Assembly: GCF_039525035.1 (NCBI RefSeq)
Contig: NZ_BAAAHE010000024.1
Span: 30,668-94,667 of the forward strand
DNA from: Sporichthya brevicatena
Lineage (GTDB): Bacteria; Actinomycetota; Actinomycetes; Sporichthyales; Sporichthyaceae
Direction of reading: 5' to 3'
DNA length: 64,000 bases
Shown here: positions 27,746 through 36,418 of the stretch, piece by piece
Layout: the number at the start of each line of letters is the position of its first letter
How positions within the stretch are numbered: the first letter of the stretch is position 1
Notes under the pieces: model-generated
What the model was told of the DNA's origin: nothing
The model's input: only the letters and a program-made list of their open reading frames with translations
Database searches by the model: none
Position numbers and translations under genes: made by a program

Positions 27746-28834
27746 ATGACCGCCGTGGACCCGGCCGATCTGCGCGAGCGGGTGTCCGCACGACTCTCGG
27801 CGCACCTCGAGCAGCGGGCCGGCCTCGTGACCGCCCTCGGGCCCGAGCTCGAGGCACCGGTCGCGGTCCTGCGCGAGCTGACCACCGGCGGCAAGCTGCT
27901 GCGCCCCGCGTTCTGCTACTGGGGCCACCGCGCCGCCGGCGCACCGGACGGCGACGGGATCGTCGCCGCGGCGGCCGCGCTCGAGCTGCTCCACGTCAGC
28001 GCGCTGGTCCACGACGACGTCATGGACGGCTCCGACCGTCGCCGCGGCCGGCCCTCGGCCCACCGCCAGTTCGAGCAGCTGCACCGCACCGCCGGCTGGG
28101 CCGGGGCGCCGGAGGGCTTCGGGTACGGCGCCGCGATCCTGCTGGGCGACCTCGTCCTCGCCTGGTCCGACGAACTGCTGCGCGGTTGCGGTCTGCCCGC
28201 CGACCGCGTCGCCGCGGGCATCGCGGTCTTCGAGGCCATGCGCACCGAGGTCATCGCCGGCCAGTACCTCGACCTCGTCGCCCAGTCCGCCGGGGACGAC
28301 CCGACCGGGTCTGCCGACGGGGCCGCGCTCTCCCGCGCCCTGCGCGTCCTGCGCTACAAGACCGCGAAGTACTCCGTCGAGCGGCCGCTGCAGCTCGGGG
28401 CGACCCTGGCCGGGGCGGAACCGGCACTGGTCGAGGCGTTCTCCGCCTTCGGCATCCCGCTCGGGGAGGCGTTCCAGCTCCGCGACGACCTCCTCGGGGT
28501 CTTCGGCGACCCGGAGCGCACCGGCAAGCCGGCCGGCGACGACCTGCGCGAGGGCAAGCGCACCGTCCTCGTCGCGACCGCGATGTCCGCTGCCGACGAC
28601 GCCGACCGCACCACGCTGCGCACCCTGCTCGGCGACCCGGAGCTCGACGCCGCCGGCGTGGAGCAGCTGCGCGGGGTGCTCGTCCGCAGCGGCGCGGTGG
28701 ACGAGGTCGAGAAGATGATCGAGCGCCTCACCACCCAGGCGGTCGACGCACTGGCCGAGGCGCCCATCGTCGATCCGACGGCGCGTCAGGTTCTCGCCGA
28801 CCTCGTGGTCGCGGCGACGCAGCGGCACGAATGA
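27746..28834 (+). CDS. crtE: Polyprenyl (geranylgeranyl) diphosphate synthase
   Basis: Builds C20 geranylgeranyl diphosphate, the carotenoid precursor, from C5 units. It has 362 residues. The two aspartate-rich motifs are VHDDVMDGSDRRRG and QLRDDLLGVFGD, with GGKLLRPAFCYW near the N-terminus. The ATG was chosen because the long open frame upstream overlaps metF on the other strand. Its stop overlaps crtI (ATGA), which supports C20 chain length and a carotenoid role. Confidence 0.9.
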   Translation: MTAVDPADLRERVSARLSAHLEQRAGLVTALGPELEAPVAVLRELTTGGKLLRPAFCYWGHRAAGAPDGDGIVAAAAALELLHVSALVHDDVMDGSDRRRGRPSAHRQFEQLHRTAGWAGAPEGFGYGAAILLGDLVLAWSDELLRGCGLPADRVAAGIAVFEAMRTEVIAGQYLDLVAQSAGDDPTGSADGAALSRALRVLRYKTAKYSVERPLQLGATLAGAEPALVEAFSAFGIPLGEAFQLRDDLLGVFGDPERTGKPAGDDLREGKRTVLVATAMSAADDADRTTLRTLLGDPELDAAGVEQLRGVLVRSGAVDEVEKMIERLTTQAVDALAEAPIVDPTARQVLADLVVAATQRHE

Positions 28835-30336
28835 GAACCGTCTCCGGACCGACCGACCGCGTCGTCGTGGTCGGCGCCGGTCTCGCGGGTCTGTCCGCCG
28901 CGCTCCGTCTCGCGGGCGCCGGGCGCGAGGTCGTCGTCCTCGAACGCGAGGACCTCCCGGGCGGACGGGCGGGGCGGCTCGACCGCGACGGCTACCGGTT
29001 CGACACGGGCCCGACGGTCCTGACGATGCCCGGCCTGGTCGCCGACGCGCTCGACTGCGTCGGTGAGGACCTCGACGACTGGCTGGACCTGCTGCCCCTC
29101 ACCCCCGCGTACCGGGCCCGCTTCGCCGACGGGTCGTCGCTCGACGTCCACACCGACCCGGACGCGATGGCCGGCGCGATCACCGAGCTCTGCGGCCCGG
29201 CCGAGTCCGACGGGTACCGCCGCATGGTGCGCTGGCTGCACCGGCTCTACCGCTACGAGATGCGGGACTTCATCGACCGCAACGTCGACTCACCCCTCGG
29301 CCTGCTGACCCCCAACCTGGCCCGTCTGGTGGCCGCCGGCGGGTTCGGCCGCCTCGCCCCGCGCGTCGGGCGCTACCTGCGCGACGACCGCACCCGCCGG
29401 GTGTTCACCTTCCAGGCGATGTACGCGGGCCGGTCCCCCTACGACGCGCTCGCCCTGTACGCCGTCATCTCCTACATGGACACCGTGGCGGGCGTGTACT
29501 TCCCCCGGGGCGGGATGCACGCCCTGCCCGCCGCCCTCGCCGGTGCCGCGACCAAGCACGGCGTCGACATCCGTTACGGCACCGAGGTCGCCCGCGTCGA
29601 GCGCGCCGGCGGCCGGGCGGTCGCCGTCCACACCGCCGCCGGCGAGCGCATCGCCTGCGACGCCCTCGTCCTCACCCCGGACCTGCCGACGGCCTGGCAC
29701 ACCCTGCTCGGCGGCGGACCGCGCCGGTTGAGCCGTCTGGGTTACTCGCCCTCGTGCGTGCTCCTGCTGGCGGGCTCCACCGCCACGTACCCGGACCGCG
29801 CCCACCACGAGATCACGTTCGGCACCGCGTGGCGCGAGACCTTCCGCGAGGTCATCAGCGACGGCCGGACCATGTCGGACCCCTCGTTCCTCGTGACCAC
29901 GCCGAGCGCCTCGGACCCGACGCTCGCGCCCCCGGACCGGTCGTCGTACTACGTCCTGTTCCCCAGCCCGAACCTGACGGGCCGTCAGGACTGGTCGGTA
30001 CGCCGGGACGCCTACGTCGAGCAGATGATCGGGACACTGGAGTCGCGTGGCTATCCCGGGTTCGGTGCCGGCATCGAGGTGCGCGACGTGACCACCCCTG
30101 CGGACTGGGCCGCCCGCGGGATGGCCGCCGGGACCCCTTTCGCCGCGGCGCACTCGTTCTCCCAGACCGGGCCGTTCCGTCCCCGCAACCTCGCCCGCGG
30201 GTGGGACAACGTCGTGTTCGCGGGCTCGGGGACCGTTCCCGGGGTCGGGGTCCCCTGCGTCCTGATCTCCGGCCGGCTGGCCGCGGAACGCATCACCGGC
30301 CCGCAGCGCGAATATCGCTCGCGCGCCTGGCCGTGA
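28831..30336 (+). CDS. crtI: Phytoene desaturase
   Basis: Flavoprotein of 501 residues that converts phytoene to lycopene. The FAD motif is VVVVGAGLAGLSAALRLAGAG with EDLPGGRAG; conserved parts include RFDTGPTVLTMPG, YADRSPYDALALYAVISYMD-like GRSPYDALALYAVISYMD, and the C-terminal FAGSGTVPGVGVPCVLISG. Its ATG overlaps the crtE stop. The neighbours (crtE, and crtB downstream) confirm the pathway. Confidence 0.92.
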   Translation: MRTVSGPTDRVVVVGAGLAGLSAALRLAGAGREVVVLEREDLPGGRAGRLDRDGYRFDTGPTVLTMPGLVADALDCVGEDLDDWLDLLPLTPAYRARFADGSSLDVHTDPDAMAGAITELCGPAESDGYRRMVRWLHRLYRYEMRDFIDRNVDSPLGLLTPNLARLVAAGGFGRLAPRVGRYLRDDRTRRVFTFQAMYAGRSPYDALALYAVISYMDTVAGVYFPRGGMHALPAALAGAATKHGVDIRYGTEVARVERAGGRAVAVHTAAGERIACDALVLTPDLPTAWHTLLGGGPRRLSRLGYSPSCVLLLAGSTATYPDRAHHEITFGTAWRETFREVISDGRTMSDPSFLVTTPSASDPTLAPPDRSSYYVLFPSPNLTGRQDWSVRRDAYVEQMIGTLESRGYPGFGAGIEVRDVTTPADWAARGMAAGTPFAAAHSFSQTGPFRPRNLARGWDNVVFAGSGTVPGVGVPCVLISGRLAAERITGPQREYRSRAWP

Positions 30337-30355
30337 TCCGTGCGATGGTTGGCCC

Positions 30356-30586
30356 ATGACCGAGAACGAGACCCCCGAGAACGCCACCGCTGCCGACGAG
30401 ACCGAGGAGCCGGTCGAGGACGTGTTCGCCGGGGACGACCCCAAGGCCAAGTTCCGCGAGGCCCTGGCCCGGAAGCACGGGGGCGGGGGCAAGACCTCCG
30501 AGAAGGCCGGCGGTGACTCGAAGGTTCACTCCGCGCACGGGCCCGCCAAGGCCCAGCGCACCTTCCGCCGCAAGTCCGGCGGCTGA
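30356..30586 (+). CDS. DUF5302 family small protein
   Basis: A 76-residue charged protein with an acidic N-terminal half (ENATAADETEEPVEDVF), then DDPKAKFREALARKHGGG and the ending KVHSAHGPAKAQRTFRRKSGG. This tail is typical of the actinobacterial DUF5302 family. It appears disordered and basic at the C-terminus, and could bind nucleic acid. No function is known. It follows crtI by 19 bases, probably in the same transcript. Confidence 0.8.
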   Translation: MTENETPENATAADETEEPVEDVFAGDDPKAKFREALARKHGGGGKTSEKAGGDSKVHSAHGPAKAQRTFRRKSGG

Positions 30587-30617
30587 CCTAGCCGGCAGGG
30601 ACAACCGGCCCGCCGGG

Positions 30618-31598
30618 TCAGGACCGCAGCAGCGCGACCAGCGCGTCGGCGACCGCGGCCTGACCGGCGGCGTTGGGGTGGACCGGGGCCGCCGGGGACA
30701 GCGGGATCGTCGGCTCGACCCAGCGGACCCCCGGGGCGGCGCACATGTCGTGCCCGAGGCTCGGGGTGTACGTGTCGAGGTAGGTGTTCTTCGTCTTCTC
30801 GGCGGCGGTCCTCAGCATCGCGTTGAGCTCGCGCTCGATCTCGTCGAGGAACTCCATGTCCTCGGCCGAGAACGGCACCCCGGCCGCGAGGCAGGCGAGC
30901 CGACCGGCCTCGGTGGTCGGCAGCAGGTTCGGGTAGCCGACGACGACGACCTTGGCCAGCGGCGCCTCGGCGCGGATGTTCTCCAGGGCCTGCTCGATCA
31001 TCACGCCGGAGGCGGCGATGTCGTCGCGGAACTGCTCGCCGTAGCGGTCCCGGCAGGAGCTCCGCTCCTCCAGGGCGCCGGCGACGTCGCCCCCGAGGAC
31101 GGCGCCCACCTTGCCCGCGCAGCCGGCGATCGCGGTCGCGAACAGGTCGTTGTCGTTACCGCCGATGCCGAGCGTGACCAGCGTGGTGTCCCGCGACAGG
31201 GAGTCGAGTTGGGCCCCGACGCCGGGAGCCTGCTCCTCGTAGAGCGCCATCGTGTCGGCCCCGCCGCAGCTGACGTCGGTGAGCTCGGCGCCCAGCGCCT
31301 TGGCGACCAGGTGCGGGTAGTTCGCCGCCGAGCGGCCGCAGACCGCCGGCGCGGCCGGGTCCACAGGCGGGACGCCGGGGGCGGAGGTGTAGGAGTCCCC
31401 CAGCGCGACGTAGCGCAGCGGGCCCGCCGGCAGGGCGTCGACCGGCGCGGCCGGGGCGGCCGTCGCGTCGGCGGCGACCTGCGTGACGGTGTCCTCGTCG
31501 CCCGGGCCGATCTCGTTGGCCACGGCGAACGGGATCGCGACCGCGGCAGCCGCGACCACGGCGACGGCGACCGGCAGGAACCGGCGGGGACTGACCAT
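30618..31598 (-). CDS. Secreted SGNH/GDSL-type lipase or esterase
   Basis: An exported hydrolase of 326 residues. Residues 1-30 are a signal peptide (RRFLPVAVAVVAAAAVAIPF). The SGNH blocks are visible: nucleophile in YVALGDSYTSAP, GIGGNDNDLF (oxyanion hole), and the C-terminal HPNAAGQ histidine. Six cysteines in the mature part could pair into disulfides, as in Streptomyces SGNH lipases. It converges with DUF5302 and is divergent from the zinc-ribbon gene. Confidence 0.88.
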   Translation of the reverse strand: MVSPRRFLPVAVAVVAAAAVAIPFAVANEIGPGDEDTVTQVAADATAAPAAPVDALPAGPLRYVALGDSYTSAPGVPPVDPAAPAVCGRSAANYPHLVAKALGAELTDVSCGGADTMALYEEQAPGVGAQLDSLSRDTTLVTLGIGGNDNDLFATAIAGCAGKVGAVLGGDVAGALEERSSCRDRYGEQFRDDIAASGVMIEQALENIRAEAPLAKVVVVGYPNLLPTTEAGRLACLAAGVPFSAEDMEFLDEIERELNAMLRTAAEKTKNTYLDTYTPSLGHDMCAAPGVRWVEPTIPLSPAAPVHPNAAGQAAVADALVALLRS

Positions 31599-31696
31599 GG
31601 CGGGACGGTAACGCGCCGACCCCACGGGCGGAGGCGGAATGGCCAGGCTTTTCCCAGGTTCGGGAACACCGGGCCGGTGCCCTTCGTTCGCCTGCC

Positions 31697-32020
31697 GTGA
31701 CCGCTTTGACCTGCCCCAAGTGCCAGGCCGAGATGCGCAGCTACGAGCGCAACGGCGTGACCATCGACCAGTGCGCCGACTGTCGGGGGATCTTCCTCGA
31801 CCGCGGCGAGCTGGAGCGCCTGATCGACGCCGAGGCCGGCTACTACGAGAAGCAGGCCCGGGAGCCGGAGCGGCCCCGTCAGCCCGAGCCCCGCTACCAG
31901 GGGCCCCGCGACGAGGAGCGCCGGTACGACGAGCGCAAGTACGACACCGACGAGCACAAGTACTACGGCGGCTACCGGAAGAAGAAGCGGCACTCCTTTC
32001 TCTCCGAGCTGTTCGACTGA
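31697..32020 (+). CDS. TFIIB-type zinc-ribbon protein
   Basis: A 107-residue protein. The N-terminus carries a zinc ribbon, CPKCQAEM and CADCRGIFLDRGELE, the zf-TFIIB pattern of small bacterial proteins. The remainder is highly charged and tyrosine-rich (RRYDERKYDTDEHKYYGGYR) and ends KKKRHSFLSELFD. It starts at GTG. Role unknown; it may be a nucleic-acid or chaperone-type accessory protein. A strong hairpin follows its stop. Confidence 0.82.
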   Translation: MTALTCPKCQAEMRSYERNGVTIDQCADCRGIFLDRGELERLIDAEAGYYEKQAREPERPRQPEPRYQGPRDEERRYDERKYDTDEHKYYGGYRKKKRHSFLSELFD

Positions 32021-32021
32021 C

Positions 32022-32060
32022 GGCCGACGGCCGCCCTACCGGGGACCGGGCGGCCGTCGG
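32022..32060. terminator. Strong palindrome after the zinc-ribbon gene
   Basis: Perfect 14-bp arms (32022-32035 and 32047-32060) flank an 11-base loop two bases after the stop codon. There is no T-run afterwards, so if it ends transcription it does so by the U-tract-free mechanism common in GC-rich actinobacteria. Confidence 0.6.
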
Positions 32061-32117
32061 CGTACCCCGCCGGCGCACCCCGTCAGCGGTTCGGCGCGGC
32101 CGATTACCCTGCAGGCC

Positions 32118-33122
32118 ATGTCGTCCCGCGCTGCTCTGGACGCGGCCGGGATCACCGACCCCGCGTTGCGGCGGTCCTACCTGCGCTGCCGGGAGCTGCA
32201 CGCCCGGTACGGCCGGACGTACTACCTCGCGACGCTCCTGCTCCCGCCGGCGCGGCGCCCCTACGTCTGGGCGCTCTACGGCTTCGCCCGCTGCGCGGAC
32301 GAGCTCGTCGACGACCTCGGCACGCTCGCCGGCCCGGCCGACGCCCGCGCGGAGCGCTTCGAGGCGTGGGCGACCGCGCGCCGGGCGGAGTTCGAGCGCG
32401 GCGCCAGCGACGACGAGATCGGCCGCGCCGCGGTGCACACGGCCCGCACCTGGGGCATCCCGATCGAGCACACCGACGCGTTCCTCGACTCGATGCGCGC
32501 CGACCTGACGGTGGCGACGTACCCGACCTTCGCCGACCTCGACGCGTACATGCACGGCTCGGCGGCGGTGATCGGCCTGCAGATGCTGCCGCTGCTGCGC
32601 CCCGCCGACCCGGCGGCCGCCGCGGAGCCGGCGCGAGCCCTGGGGATCGCCTTCCAGCTCACCAACTTCATCCGCGACGTCGGCGAGGACCTGGAGCGGG
32701 GACGCCTGTACCTGCCGCTGGAGGACCTCGCGTCGTTCGGCGTCACGCGGGCGGAGCTGGAACGCGGGGAGCACACCCCGGCCGTCCGCGACCTGATGGC
32801 GTTTCAGGTTCAGCGGGCCCGGGACTGGTACGCCGCCGCCGCACCCGGGGTCGCGATGCTGCACCCCGACAGCCGGCCCGCGATCGCCGCCGCCACGCGG
32901 CTCTACGCCGGGATCCTCGACGAGGTCGAGGGCAACGACTACCGCGTGCTGGACCGCCGCGCCCGCGTCGGCCTGGGCACCCGGTTGCGCGTGGGCGCCG
33001 GGGCCTACGTCCGCGCCCGGCGGGCCTGGCGCTCGTCCAGCCAGGTGCCCAGCCAGGTCCAGACCCCGAGCGTCCAGAGCACGAGCGCGAACCCGAACAG
33101 CAGGTCCTCCACCGGCGCGTAG
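32118..33122 (+). CDS. crtB: Phytoene synthase
   Basis: Joins two geranylgeranyl diphosphates head to head to make phytoene. It has 334 residues. The motifs ARCADELVDDLG and FQLTNFIRDVGEDLERGRLYLP carry the two aspartate clusters; YLATLLLPPARRPYVWALYG is also conserved. The C-terminal part after about residue 300 (SSSQVPSQVQTPSVQ..) is low-complexity and lies opposite the lycopene cyclase gene. The family length would end earlier, so this tail may be an extension created by loss of a stop. Confidence 0.93.
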   Translation: MSSRAALDAAGITDPALRRSYLRCRELHARYGRTYYLATLLLPPARRPYVWALYGFARCADELVDDLGTLAGPADARAERFEAWATARRAEFERGASDDEIGRAAVHTARTWGIPIEHTDAFLDSMRADLTVATYPTFADLDAYMHGSAAVIGLQMLPLLRPADPAAAAEPARALGIAFQLTNFIRDVGEDLERGRLYLPLEDLASFGVTRAELERGEHTPAVRDLMAFQVQRARDWYAAAAPGVAMLHPDSRPAIAAATRLYAGILDEVEGNDYRVLDRRARVGLGTRLRVGAGAYVRARRAWRSSSQVPSQVQTPSVQSTSANPNSRSSTGA

Positions 33123-33355
33123 ACGATCCGCCCGTCGCCGAGGAACTGCGGGTCGGCGTCGCCGAGGATGGTGTCCGCGTCGTACCGGACGATCTCGCGC
33201 CCGGTCAGCCAGCCGTTCGAGAGCAGTTGGAAGAACACGATGATCGCGTAGGCGCTCCAGAACGACGTGCGCGTGAGCAGCCGGGTCCGCAGCACCGCGA
33301 GGTCCACGACGACCGCGACGACCACACCGACGAGCGCGAGCGCGGTGTAGTTCAT
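33005..33355 (-). CDS. Lycopene cyclase domain protein, second subunit
   Basis: A 116-residue membrane protein of the CrtYd/CrtYf type. Three hydrophobic segments are visible, with the conserved VYAPVEDLLFGFALVLWTL motif (PVED). It pairs with the gene just upstream to form a heterodimeric lycopene beta- or epsilon-cyclase. The ATG overlaps the stop of that gene (ATGA). Its last 118 bases overlap the 3' end of crtB on the other strand. Confidence 0.88.
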   Translation of the reverse strand: MNYTALALVGVVVAVVVDLAVLRTRLLTRTSFWSAYAIIVFFQLLSNGWLTGREIVRYDADTILGDADPQFLGDGRIVYAPVEDLLFGFALVLWTLGVWTWLGTWLDERQARRART

Positions 33356-33708
33356 CGCCCGTCCCCCACGCCGACGTCGGAACCGGAGTCCCAGCCCAGC
33401 CGGCGCCGGACCGCCCGGACGGCCTCGAAGCTGAACACGACCGCCAGCGGGATCACGACGAAGAACGCGACCTCCTCGACCGGCAACCCGCCGGGCACCT
33501 CGAGCCCGAGCGTCTGGTCGGCGTCGAACGACCAGTGGTGCCGCGAGACCGCCCACAGGTCCCAGAGCAGGAACGGCGTCCCGGCGATCAGCAGCGTCAG
33601 CGCGAGCCGGCGGCCCTGGGCGAGGACGCGCGCCCCCACGAGCCACTCGAGCGGCACCGTGAACGCCAGGCAGCCGGCCAGCATGGCGAGGTAGGACAGG
33701 GCGCGCAC
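33352..33708 (-). CDS. Lycopene cyclase domain protein, first subunit
   Basis: A 118-residue membrane protein of the CrtYc/CrtYe type, partner of the following gene. Hydrophobic segments and the motif GLPVEEVAFFVVIPLAVVFSFEAV (PVEE) are characteristic, as is FTVPLEWLVGARVL near the N-terminus. In corynebacteria and Micrococcales, such split cyclases make one or both ionone rings of C40 or C50 carotenoids. The ring type cannot be decided here. GTG start. Confidence 0.88.
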   Translation of the reverse strand: MRALSYLAMLAGCLAFTVPLEWLVGARVLAQGRRLALTLLIAGTPFLLWDLWAVSRHHWSFDADQTLGLEVPGGLPVEEVAFFVVIPLAVVFSFEAVRAVRRRLGWDSGSDVGVGDGR

Positions 33709-34007
33709 CGCGTCAGTCTCCCGGCGGCGCGGGACGGGCCTGACCGGCGGGTCCGAGAACGCGGTGGACGGACGGTGAGGCGCACCGCAGGGGGTCGATG
33801 CGCCTCACACGCCGTTCCTGGCCGGGAACTTCTCGGGGTCTCCGGCTCAGCGGCGGAATCAGGGGTTCCGCTTCGAAAACGTTAGGGACTCTCACAGCCC
33901 GCCGCCCCGGACTTGACGCAGCTTTGTGACATCGCCGTAACGGAGCTCCTCGGACGGCCCAGCCAGGCAAGGCCTTCGTCAGGATCCGGCCGAACGCCGC
34001 CCAGGGG
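33709..34007. other. Intergenic region upstream of the cyclase genes
   Basis: A 299-base gap between thiE and the cyclase genes, both reading leftward. It contains an inverted repeat with 10-bp arms, GTGAGGCGCA (33775-33784) and TGCGCCTCAC (33799-33808), about 65 bases upstream of the cyclase start. A TTGACG block near 33913 is followed by little promoter-like sequence. No gene or known RNA was recognised. Confidence 0.5.
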
Positions 34008-34658
34008 TCAGACCGAGCGCAGGCGCGCGGCGAAGGCGGCCGCCGCGGCCGCGGGGTCGTCGGCCTCGGTGATCGCGCGGACCACCACGACCCGGCGGGC
34101 GCCCGCTTCGAGCACCTCGTCCAGGTTCTGCAGGTCGATGCCGCCGATCGCGAACCAGGGCTTGGGGGTCCGTCCCGCCACATACCGGACGAGGTCGATG
34201 CCGGCCGCCGGGCGGCCGGGCTTCGTCGGCGTCGCCCACGTCGGTCCCACGCAGAAGTAATCGACCGCCGGGTCGGCGATGGCCTCCTCGGCCTGGTCCT
34301 CGTCGTGGGTGGACCGGCCGATCAGGATGCCCCGCCCGAGCAGCCAGCGCGCGTCCGGGACGGGGAGGTCGTCCTGCCCGAGGTGCAGGACGTCGGCGCG
34401 GGAGGCGTAGGCGACGTCGGCCCGGTCGTTCACCGCGTAGAGGCGGCCGTGCCGGGCGGCGGCGTCGGCGAAGACCTCGAGGGCGGCGAGCTCGTCCCGC
34501 GCCTCCATGCCCTTCTGCCGCAGCTGCACGATGTCGACCCCGGCGCCGAGCACGGCGTCGAGGAACTCCGGCAGGTCACCCTGCTTCTCGCGGGCGTCGG
34601 TGCACAGGTACAGCCGGGACGAGGCGAGCTGGTCACGCACGTTGAGGGCGCCGGGCAT
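34008..34658 (-). CDS. thiE: Thiamine-phosphate synthase
   Basis: Couples the thiazole and pyrimidine halves into thiamine phosphate. It is a 216-residue TIM-barrel protein. The motifs are [60 protein letters not shown] and [12 protein letters not shown]. It reads away from the thiO-thiS-thiG operon, with the Rv2175c-type gene between. It lacks an obvious riboswitch of its own. Confidence 0.95.
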   Translation of the reverse strand: MPGALNVRDQLASSRLYLCTDAREKQGDLPEFLDAVLGAGVDIVQLRQKGMEARDELAALEVFADAAARHGRLYAVNDRADVAYASRADVLHLGQDDLPVPDARWLLGRGILIGRSTHDEDQAEEAIADPAVDYFCVGPTWATPTKPGRPAAGIDLVRYVAGRTPKPWFAIGGIDLQNLDEVLEAGARRVVVVRAITEADDPAAAAAAFAARLRSV

Positions 34659-34670
34659 CCGTCCGTCCGC

Positions 34671-35057
34671 CTAGAACCCGAGCGCCTGGGCGCGGCGGCG
34701 CACCTCGGTGCCGCGGTTCGCCCGGAGGGCATCGACCGGGGTGCCGGGCAGCGTGTCGTCGGCGGTGAACAGCCAGCGCAGCGCCTCCTCGTCCGAGTAG
34801 CGCGCGTCGGCGAGCAGCACGAGCGTCCCGGGCAGGCCCTTGAGCACCTGGGGCCCGTCGGGGCCGTCCTGCACGAACTCGGCGGGGATCGAGAGCACGT
34901 CCCGCTCCCCGCGCCGCCGGGCCAGCAACTGGCGGTCCTTGAGGAGCGCCCGCACCTTGATCACGTCCGTGCCCAGCCGCTCCGCGACGTCGGGCACCGT
35001 CAGCCACTCGGAGACGGCCGCCTCGACGACGTCCGTACCGTCCTGCGTCTCGCTCAT
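34671..35057 (-). CDS. Rv2175c-type DNA-binding protein
   Basis: A 128-residue protein with a winged-helix-like N-terminal half (WLTVPDVAERLGTDVIKVRALLKDRQLL) and the family C-terminal pattern LPGTLVLLADARYSDEEALRWLF and RANRGTEVRRRAQALGF. It matches the mycobacterial Rv2175c family, a DNA-binding protein phosphorylated by the neighbouring kinase PknL in M. tuberculosis. A PASTA kinase lies 2.4 kb to the right here. A second ATG three codons earlier is possible. It is in one transcript direction with thiE. Confidence 0.88.
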   Translation of the reverse strand: MSETQDGTDVVEAAVSEWLTVPDVAERLGTDVIKVRALLKDRQLLARRRGERDVLSIPAEFVQDGPDGPQVLKGLPGTLVLLADARYSDEEALRWLFTADDTLPGTPVDALRANRGTEVRRRAQALGF

Positions 35058-35125
35058 GGCCCCCACCCTGTCAAACCGGCTGACCCCGTCGCCCGGGAGC
35101 CTCGCGGGCTAGGCTGGCCGGAGCA

Positions 35126-35230
35126 CGCGGGAGCTCGGAGGACCGGGCTGAGAGGGAGGCTGGGCCGTCCGGTGGGACGTCCCGAACCGTCTCCGACCGT
35201 TGAACCTGCCGGGTAATGCCGGCGAAGGGA
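35126..35230 (+). ncRNA. TPP riboswitch (THI element)
   Basis: The conserved aptamer parts are visible in order: CTGAGA at 35148-35153, then GTTGAACCTG, then GGGTAATGCCGGCG at 35211-35224. It ends at the GAAGGGAG ribosome site of thiO, 6 bases before the GTG. Thiamine diphosphate binding should therefore repress translation of the thiO-thiS-thiG operon. Confidence 0.93.
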
Positions 35231-35236
35231 GCACCA

Positions 35237-36418
35237 GTGGCGGCACCGACGCAGTCGTTCGACGTCGTCGTGGTCGGCGGCGGGGTGATCGGGCTCCTCA
35301 CCGCCCTGCGGGCCGCGGACCGCGGCCTGTCCGTGGCCGTCTGCGACCCGGACCCGGGCTCCGGCGCCTCCACCGTCGCGGCCGGGATGCTGGCGCCGGT
35401 CACCGAGGCGCACTACACCGAGCAGGCCCTGGTCCGCCTGACGCTGGACTCCGCCGCCCGCTGGCCGCACCTGGCCGCCGAGCTCGTCGAGCGCACCGGC
35501 CTGGACCCCGCGTACCGGGAGTGCGGCACCGTCCTCGCGGCCGCCGACGGCAGCGACCTCGCGATGGCCGACGACCTGCACGCCTTCCAGCGCTCCCTCG
35601 GCCTGACGGTCGAGCGCCTGTCCGCTCGCGAGCTGCGGAAGCGGGAGCCGATGCTCGCACCCGGCGTCCGCGGCGGGCTGTTCGTCGCCGGGGACCACCA
35701 GGTCGATCCTCGCCGGCTCGTGCCCGCGCTGCTCGCGGCGGTCCGTGCCGCCGGCGTCGACCTTCTCGCGCAGCGGGTCACCGGCGTCGAGCTGACCGGC
35801 GACCGCGCGACCGGGGTCCGGCTGGCCGACGGCACCCGGCGCGCCGCCGGCACCGTCCTGCTCGCGGCCGGCCCCTGGACCGGCGACGTCGACGGCGTCC
35901 CGCCCGGCGTCGTCCCCGCGATCCGCCCGGTCAAGGGCCAGCTCCTGCGCCTGCGGGTGCCGAGCACGCTGTACCCGCCGGAGCGCCCCTTCCTGCGCCA
36001 CAACGTGCGCGGCATCGTCCGCGGCGGCTCGGTGTACCTCGTCCCGCGCGCGGACGGCGAGCTCGTCCTCGGCGCGACGATGGAGGAGCAGGGCTTCGAC
36101 ACCACGGTCACCGCCGGCGCGGTGTACGAGCTCCTGCGCGACGCCCGCGAGATCCTCCCCGGCGTCTCCGAGCTCGCGATCGCCGAGACCCGCGCCGGGC
36201 TGCGGCCCGCGACCGCGGACAACATGCCTGCCCTCGGCGCCACCGCGCTGCCCGGGCTCGTGGTCGCGCTCGGCCACTTCCGCAACGGCATCCTGCTCGC
36301 GCCGGTCACGGCGGACGCGGTCGCTGCGGTGCTGGCCGGCGAGGCCCTGCCCGAGGTCGCGCGGTTCTTCTCGCCGGAGCGGCTGCTCCGGCCCGCGAGT
36401 CCGGTGGCCGTCCGATGA
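35237..36418 (+). CDS. thiO: Glycine oxidase ThiO
   Basis: FAD enzyme that oxidises glycine to the imine used for the thiazole ring of thiamine. It has 393 residues. The FAD motif is DVVVVGGGVIGLLTALRAADRG, GASTVAAGMLAPVTEA follows, and the C-terminal pattern is RAGLRPATADNMPALG..GHFRNGILLAP. The GTG was chosen because the riboswitch-embedded ribosome site precedes it; an upstream ATG lies inside the aptamer. Its stop overlaps thiS (ATGA). Confidence 0.95.
   Translation: MAAPTQSFDVVVVGGGVIGLLTALRAADRGLSVAVCDPDPGSGASTVAAGMLAPVTEAHYTEQALVRLTLDSAARWPHLAAELVERTGLDPAYRECGTVLAAADGSDLAMADDLHAFQRSLGLTVERLSARELRKREPMLAPGVRGGLFVAGDHQVDPRRLVPALLAAVRAAGVDLLAQRVTGVELTGDRATGVRLADGTRRAAGTVLLAAGPWTGDVDGVPPGVVPAIRPVKGQLLRLRVPSTLYPPERPFLRHNVRGIVRGGSVYLVPRADGELVLGATMEEQGFDTTVTAGAVYELLRDAREILPGVSELAIAETRAGLRPATADNMPALGATALPGLVVALGHFRNGILLAPVTADAVAAVLAGEALPEVARFFSPERLLRPASPVAVR

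Noticed and set aside
33820..33900. Possible riboswitch before the cyclase genes
   Set aside because: Compared with c-di-AMP and cobalamin motifs from memory, but the conserved blocks do not match.
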